A DNA stretch of 8,865 nt, taken from positions 1 through 8,865 of the forward strand of contig JBBIJH010000113.1 in assembly GCA_037446075.1 (NCBI GenBank), written 5' to 3'. Shown here piece after piece: positions 5,142 to 8,865 of the stretch. The notes beneath the pieces were generated by a model. That model was not told the origin of the DNA, did not search any database, and worked only from the letters and a program-made list of their open reading frames with translations. The position numbers and the translations under genes were made by a program. This DNA is from JBBIJH01 sp037446075 (lineage in GTDB: Bacteria > Bacteroidota > Ignavibacteria > UBA10030 > JAHEZR01). Within the stretch, counting starts at the first letter, position 1; each line of letters opens with the position of its first letter.

Positions 5142-6142
5142 AGCCGCGATCGAATTCTAACGGGGTGCATGCCTTGATAAAAGCCGCATGTCGATTGCGA
5201 AATGCTGGGCTTCTCCTAGCGTTGCTCGAGATGGCCTCCTGGACGAGTTATGCTCAGCTCAGCGGTCTCCCCGGATCCTTCTCAAGAATGGGCTTTGGTG
5301 CGAGAGGCATGGCGATGGGAAATGCAATGACAGCCGTCTCCACATCCGAAGTCCTCTCCTACTACAATCCAGCCCTTCCCGCATTTTCGGAGCGAAGAAC
5401 AGCGAGCGCGACGTACACATTCCTCCCCCTCGATCGTCGGCTTGGTTTCTTGAGCTACACGCAGGCGATTCCTCCCACTGCGGGGATCTCAGGCGGCATC
5501 ATTTATGCTGGGGTCACGGATATCGACGGCCGAGATTTGCACGGCGTCCATACAAATGATTTCTCGACTTCCGAATTCCAGTTCTCATTTTCATTTTCCA
5601 ACAAATTTGCTGATGTTCTCGCGATCGGCGTTGGAGGGAAGTTCTACTACTATCGGCTCTTCGAGGGGACAACAACCACAACGGTCGGACTCGATGTCGG
5701 CGTATTCTACAAAGTTACTCATGCGATAAGCGTCGGAGCCGCAATCCAGGAGATCAACGCTAAATATCGATGGGATACATCCTCACTGTATGGCAGATCG
5801 GGGAATGTAACCACTGAAGCATTTCCAGTCCTCAAACGCATTGGTGTGGCCCTTCAGATTCCTCATGGGCGAGGGATCATCGCCATTGACTTGGAGACCA
5901 GCACAAGAGGCACGACAATCCTGAGGGCAGGGGGTGAGATCATGGCAGCCGAGTACTTGACCGTTCGTGGTGGCATCGATCGGGTTCAACTTTCCGAAAA
6001 TGAAAACGGGGTCAAGCCATCGCTGGGATTTACGCTCGCCAGGCCCGTCAACGAACTAAATCTTTCCCTCTCTTACGCATACGTCTTTGAGCCATTTAGT
6101 TCAGGCGGCATCAGTGTGCTTTCCTTGTCCGTTGGCTTCTGA
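5138..6142 (+). CDS. PorV/PorQ-like outer-membrane beta-barrel protein (first copy)
   Basis: The product is about 334 residues and ends SLSVGF, with the terminal Phe typical of outer-membrane barrels. After a signal peptide ending near SYAQ, the mature N-terminus contains FSRMGFGARGMAMGNAM and then SYYNPALPAF. These match the G-A-R-x-x-A-M-G-x-A and Y-x-N-P-A motifs of the PorV/PorQ family (related to FadL-type barrels). The remainder is alternating beta-strand sequence. Start choice is uncertain. The GTG at 5138 overlaps the previous stop as GTGA, which suggests coupling. The TTG at 5174 has GGGGTG six bases upstream and would leave a neat signal peptide. The frame is open back to a TTG at 5114 inside the previous gene. 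In known T9SS, PorV binds the C-terminal domains of cargo and carries them to the surface sortase. Adjacency to a cargo-like gene makes a related role possible, but this family also has many members of unknown function. Confidence 0.85.
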   Translation: MKPRSNSNGVHALIKAACRLRNAGLLLALLEMASWTSYAQLSGLPGSFSRMGFGARGMAMGNAMTAVSTSEVLSYYNPALPAFSERRTASATYTFLPLDRRLGFLSYTQAIPPTAGISGGIIYAGVTDIDGRDLHGVHTNDFSTSEFQFSFSFSNKFADVLAIGVGGKFYYYRLFEGTTTTTVGLDVGVFYKVTHAISVGAAIQEINAKYRWDTSSLYGRSGNVTTEAFPVLKRIGVALQIPHGRGIIAIDLETSTRGTTILRAGGEIMAAEYLTVRGGIDRVQLSENENGVKPSLGFTLARPVNELNLSLSYAYVFEPFSSGGISVLSLSVGF

Positions 6143-6163
6143 GACTTGAATAGGATTCGAAAG

Positions 6164-7123
6164 ATGAAGATATGCCCGCGATTGTCTGAAAAATCTACTG
6201 GACCTTCTTTCGTGGCTCACCCATGGTTTGTTGCAACCCTTCTCTTTTTCTTCTTCTCTCTTTCGCCAGTGACGTCTGCACAAGTCGGAAAGACAGGGCT
6301 AGCTTTCCTGAAGCTCGGCGTCGGAGGACGTGCAGTCGCAATGGGTGAGGCTCACGTTGCCCTCGCAGCGGATGCTTCAGCAACTTACTTCAACCCGGCG
6401 GGTCTGGCTGCCGTCCAGAGAACCGATATCATGCTCATGCACAAAGAGTGGTTCCAAGGGGTGCAAACCGAATTTCTTGCTGTCGTGGTTCCGCTTGGAG
6501 GAATTGCAGTGGGATTAAGCGTCAACACGACGAACATCCGAGACATCCAGGTGAGAACCAGACCAGGACCCCCCGAGGCAAACTTCTCGAGTCATGATTT
6601 CTCACTGGGCCTATCTCTTGGATCGAACATTCGGTCATCCTTCAATGCGGGTGTGACTCTTAAGTTCCTATATGAAAAAATCTTTGTGGAGGAGTCCTCG
6701 GGCGCGGCAGTTGATCTCGGTCTTCGATACGAAGCACCTATACAGGGATTGACCGTTGGTTTTACGTTGAGCAACCTCGGTTCAATGGGGAGCCTGAAAG
6801 ACGAAAAGATTAAGCTCCCTTCCCTACTGCGCCTTGGAAGTTCTTACGTAAAGAACATGCGGTCAATCCATTCGACTTTAGCATTGGCAGCGGATGTGGT
6901 GAACATCTTCCAAGAGCAGAAGACTCACTTTCACACGGGTGCAGAGCTAACTTATGACGAGATAATCTCTCTCCGATTCGGCTATCTCTTCGGCTATGAC
7001 ACGCGAAATGTGACGCTGGGCGTGGGCCTCCATAGGGATCCGTTCAGGATTGACTATGGTTTCAGCCCTCAGTCGCAAAGCTTGAGTACCGGCCACACAG
7101 TTTCCCTCGGGGTCGGATTCTAA
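6164..7123 (+). CDS. PorV/PorQ-like outer-membrane beta-barrel protein (second copy)
   Basis: The product is 319 residues from the ATG at 6164, with AGGA (6152-6155) eight bases upstream. An in-frame TTG at 6146 has no better site. The signal peptide has a long n-region (about 22 residues), then a hydrophobic stretch FVATLLFFFFSLSP, and a cleavage site near TSAQ. The mature N-terminus carries FLKLGVGGRAVAMGEAHVA and then TYFNPAGLAAV, which match the G-x-R-A-x-A-M-G and Y-x-N-P-A-G signature of PorV/PorQ proteins better than the preceding gene does. The C-terminus SLGVGF suits insertion by the BAM machinery. It follows the first copy after a 21-base gap. The two proteins share motifs and size but differ widely elsewhere, so they are old paralogues rather than a recent duplication. 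Confidence 0.9.
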   Translation: MKICPRLSEKSTGPSFVAHPWFVATLLFFFFSLSPVTSAQVGKTGLAFLKLGVGGRAVAMGEAHVALAADASATYFNPAGLAAVQRTDIMLMHKEWFQGVQTEFLAVVVPLGGIAVGLSVNTTNIRDIQVRTRPGPPEANFSSHDFSLGLSLGSNIRSSFNAGVTLKFLYEKIFVEESSGAAVDLGLRYEAPIQGLTVGFTLSNLGSMGSLKDEKIKLPSLLRLGSSYVKNMRSIHSTLALAADVVNIFQEQKTHFHTGAELTYDEIISLRFGYLFGYDTRNVTLGVGLHRDPFRIDYGFSPQSQSLSTGHTVSLGVGF

Positions 7124-7150
7124 GGCTATCACCGCTCGCATGAGTTCTTC

Positions 7151-8284
7151 ATGCCAGAAGTTTTTCACATCTGCTTTACCTTTGTTGGCGACCTACAGTT
7201 TGACTCCAGGCTTTCCAGATGTGTAGCTACTCTCTCGAATCATGGGTATCGGGTGAGCGTGATTGCAAGCACCATCAAGCACCAAGCGAAGCACCCTCCC
7301 GACGATTGGCTCATCTCAATACCCGCCCCGAGAATCAGACGCGCGTTTGTCCGGTTATTTTCCTACTGGCTCAAAGGTCTAATGCCCGCTGTGCGAAAAA
7401 GGGCGGATTGCTACTTCGCTTCTGATCTCTATTCCCTCCCCCTCGCGTTTCTTGCCTCCAGAATCACACGGGCAAAGCTGGTCTACGATTCACGCGAACT
7501 CTACTCCCGGATCGCCGCGCTCCGAGATCGCAAGCTTACCCAAGCATTCTGGTCATTCATTGAGCAGAAGATCATCCCTTTTGCAGACGCTGTCCTCGCA
7601 GTGAATGACTCCCTCGCAGAAGCCATCGCGGATCGTTATCGGATTGCCAAGCCGGTAGCCTTGATGAATTGCCCACCGAGACGCGTGAATCAGAAAACGG
7701 ATCTCCTCCGAAAACTCCTGAAGATCCCCCGAACCTCCAAGATTCTCCTTTATCAGGGAGGTCTCCAGGTCGGCAGAGGTCTCTTCATCGCACTTTCGGC
7801 CATCGTTAAACTTCCAGACAGTGTCCTCGTTTTCCTGGGCAGCGGCAAGCTCCGAGATGAGATTGACCGGAGGATAAAGAAGGAGAAGCTTCAGAGTAGG
7901 GTGTTTATCCTGGACGCCGTCCCTTCAAGCGAACTGCTCGACTACACTGCCTCTGCAGACGTCGGTCTTTGTTTGATTGAGAACTTGGGCCTTAGTTACT
8001 ATCACTCTCTTCCCAATAAGCTGTTCGAATACATCGCTGCCGGGGTTCCGGTCATAGCGAGCAACTTTCCAGAGATAAGTCGCGTCCTTCGAACACACCA
8101 CGTCGGGCTCTGTGTCGATCCTGAGAACGAGGCCGAGGTCGTTGACGCGATCGCAAGAGTTCTTTCGGACAGCGTCCTGCGTGAGACTCTTGTAAGTAAT
8201 TGCCTGAGGACGGCAGAACAATACACGTGGGAGAAAGAAGAAGTGAAATTGCTTCAGCTTATTGAAAGCCTGAGGCAGTCATGA
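7151..8284 (+). CDS. GT4-type (GT-B fold) glycosyltransferase
   Basis: The protein is 377 residues, the usual length for GT4 enzymes. The N-terminal half (residues 4-170) has the alternating strand/helix form of the acceptor domain, including VYDSRELYSR at 111-120 and a DAVLAVNDSLAEAI segment at 146-159. The C-terminal donor domain begins near 197 with KILLYQGGL (197-205), followed by VLVFLGSG at 225-232, the loop SADVGLCLIE at 268-277, and the signature SLPNKLFEYIAAGVPVIAS at 286-304. Lys290 and Glu293 are the expected nucleotide-sugar contacts. The first Glu of the classical E-x7-E motif is His285 here, as in some members with an S-x-P-x-K-x-x-E-Y motif. It would transfer a sugar from a nucleotide donor onto a glycan or lipid at the cytoplasmic side of the membrane. 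The gene lies 27 bases after the second barrel gene and overlaps the next gene by four bases. The Shine-Dalgarno sequence is poor, and the sugar and acceptor cannot be told. Confidence 0.9.
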   Translation: MPEVFHICFTFVGDLQFDSRLSRCVATLSNHGYRVSVIASTIKHQAKHPPDDWLISIPAPRIRRAFVRLFSYWLKGLMPAVRKRADCYFASDLYSLPLAFLASRITRAKLVYDSRELYSRIAALRDRKLTQAFWSFIEQKIIPFADAVLAVNDSLAEAIADRYRIAKPVALMNCPPRRVNQKTDLLRKLLKIPRTSKILLYQGGLQVGRGLFIALSAIVKLPDSVLVFLGSGKLRDEIDRRIKKEKLQSRVFILDAVPSSELLDYTASADVGLCLIENLGLSYYHSLPNKLFEYIAAGVPVIASNFPEISRVLRTHHVGLCVDPENEAEVVDAIARVLSDSVLRETLVSNCLRTAEQYTWEKEEVKLLQLIESLRQS

Positions 8285-8865
8285 GCGAAAGCGTACTCCA
8301 CCGGATCGCCTCAAGCCGATATCGGATCGTCTTAGCATTGCTGTTTGTTGGGGTGATTCGGTTCGTCAATCTCGGCTTTGGAGAGATTCAAGAATGGGAC
8401 GAATCCCTCTATGCCGTGCGTGCGAAGTCAATCGTATACTTTGGCGATTGGCTGGATCAAACTGAACACGCAGCCGGGCGTCTCTATTCCGCGGCACACC
8501 CGCCTCTTTACATCTGGCTGACGGCGATCGGCTATAAGCTATTCGGTATCACGAACTTCACCACTCGGCTTTGGTCTGCGGTCTTCGCATGCGGGTTGGT
8601 ACTCGTTGTCTTCGCCCTCGGCAAGAGACTATTCGACCGGGAAACAGGATTCATTGCATCGATTCTCCTCGGTACGGCTCCGCTCTTTACAAAATACAGC
8701 CGACTGGGGCAGCTCGACATTGCGTATCTTTTCTTCCTGGCGGTTTCAGTTTTCTTTTTCATAACATTCCTGGAAGGCGGCAAATTAAGGAGCGTGATCC
8801 TCGCTGGGGTCGCATTTGGATTGAACCTTGCATCGAAGAGCCTTGCGGGAGTTCTGGGCTTGCCT
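8281..8865 (+). CDS. ArnT/PMT-like (GT-C fold) membrane glycosyltransferase, partial (C-terminus beyond right edge)
   Basis: The ATG at 8281 forms an ATGA overlap with the stop of the GT4 gene. The 195 codons to the window edge contain no stop. A basic N-terminus leads into a first membrane segment at residues 15-30. The motif EWDESLYAVRAKSI follows at 38-51. Its Asp40-Glu41 pair is the catalytic and metal-binding signature of the first periplasmic loop in GT39/GT83 enzymes (PMT and ArnT type). AAHPPLYIWLTAIGYKLFG at 71-89 and the RLWSA at 96-100 are also typical. RLGQLDIAYLFF at 141-152 matches the second conserved acidic region (Asp146). Family enzymes use lipid-linked sugars (polyprenyl-phosphate donors) and act on the periplasmic side to modify lipid A, proteins or arabinan. 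Full-length members have about 500-600 residues, so roughly a third is visible. Pairing with GT4 suggests a glycan-decoration step for the envelope proteins or lipids of this operon. Confidence 0.88.
   Translation, partial: MSESVLHRIASSRYRIVLALLFVGVIRFVNLGFGEIQEWDESLYAVRAKSIVYFGDWLDQTEHAAGRLYSAAHPPLYIWLTAIGYKLFGITNFTTRLWSAVFACGLVLVVFALGKRLFDRETGFIASILLGTAPLFTKYSRLGQLDIAYLFFLAVSVFFFITFLEGGKLRSVILAGVAFGLNLASKSLAGVLGLP

Noticed and set aside
7140..7226. ATG at 7140 as start of the glycosyltransferase
   Set aside because: It is in another frame and stops after about 28 codons.

Overview
The window looks like a chromosome segment from a bacterium of the Fibrobacterota-Chlorobiota-Bacteroidota (FCB) group, probably an Ignavibacteria/Chlorobiota-like or related uncultured lineage rather than a classical Bacteroidetes. 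Three things suggest this: a secreted beta-propeller protein ending in a FlgD-like/type IX secretion (T9SS) sorting domain, two adjacent PorV/PorQ-type outer-membrane barrels, and base composition near 50% GC. The recognisable promoters have ordinary sigma70 form (TTGACA, 17 bp, TATxxT), unlike the -33/-7 promoters of Bacteroides and Flavobacterium. The placement is inference, because no rRNA or marker gene is present.

Layout. (1) Bases 1-859, minus strand: the N-terminal 286 residues of a polytopic membrane protein of unknown family that runs off the left edge. (2) Bases 860-1138: an AT-rich divergent control region with two near-consensus promoters facing away from each other and a palindrome just after the plus-strand start site. 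(3) Bases 1139-1484: a self-contained small gene for a 64-residue secreted peptide precursor. Its mature part is essentially two identical 13-residue repeats, and it is followed by a hairpin and a rho-independent terminator. (4) Bases 1557-2546: a site-2-protease (M50) membrane metalloprotease with a TTG start. (5) Bases 2547-2793: a leader with a good promoter. (6) Bases 2794 to the right edge: six tightly packed genes in one direction, with overlapping or closely spaced stop/start junctions. They are a lipoprotein with two Ig-like repeats, an Asp-box propeller with a T9SS-type C-terminal domain, two PorV/PorQ-like barrels, a GT4 glycosyltransferase, and the start of an ArnT/PMT-like membrane glycosyltransferase.

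How the genes may work together. The six-gene run reads as a cell-envelope operon: a T9SS-type cargo, barrel proteins of the family that includes the T9SS shuttle PorV, and two enzymes for lipid-linked or surface glycan work. In known T9SS, cargo can be anchored to a lipopolysaccharide, so this combination is plausible, but the link here is inference.

The most unusual item is the small peptide gene at 1139-1333. Its two 39-bp repeats differ at five bases, all silent, so the two peptide copies are exactly conserved. It has its own strong promoter, a possible operator and its own terminator, and it lies beside an intramembrane protease. It could be a processed signalling or antimicrobial peptide precursor, or a short surface peptide. 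No known family was recognised.
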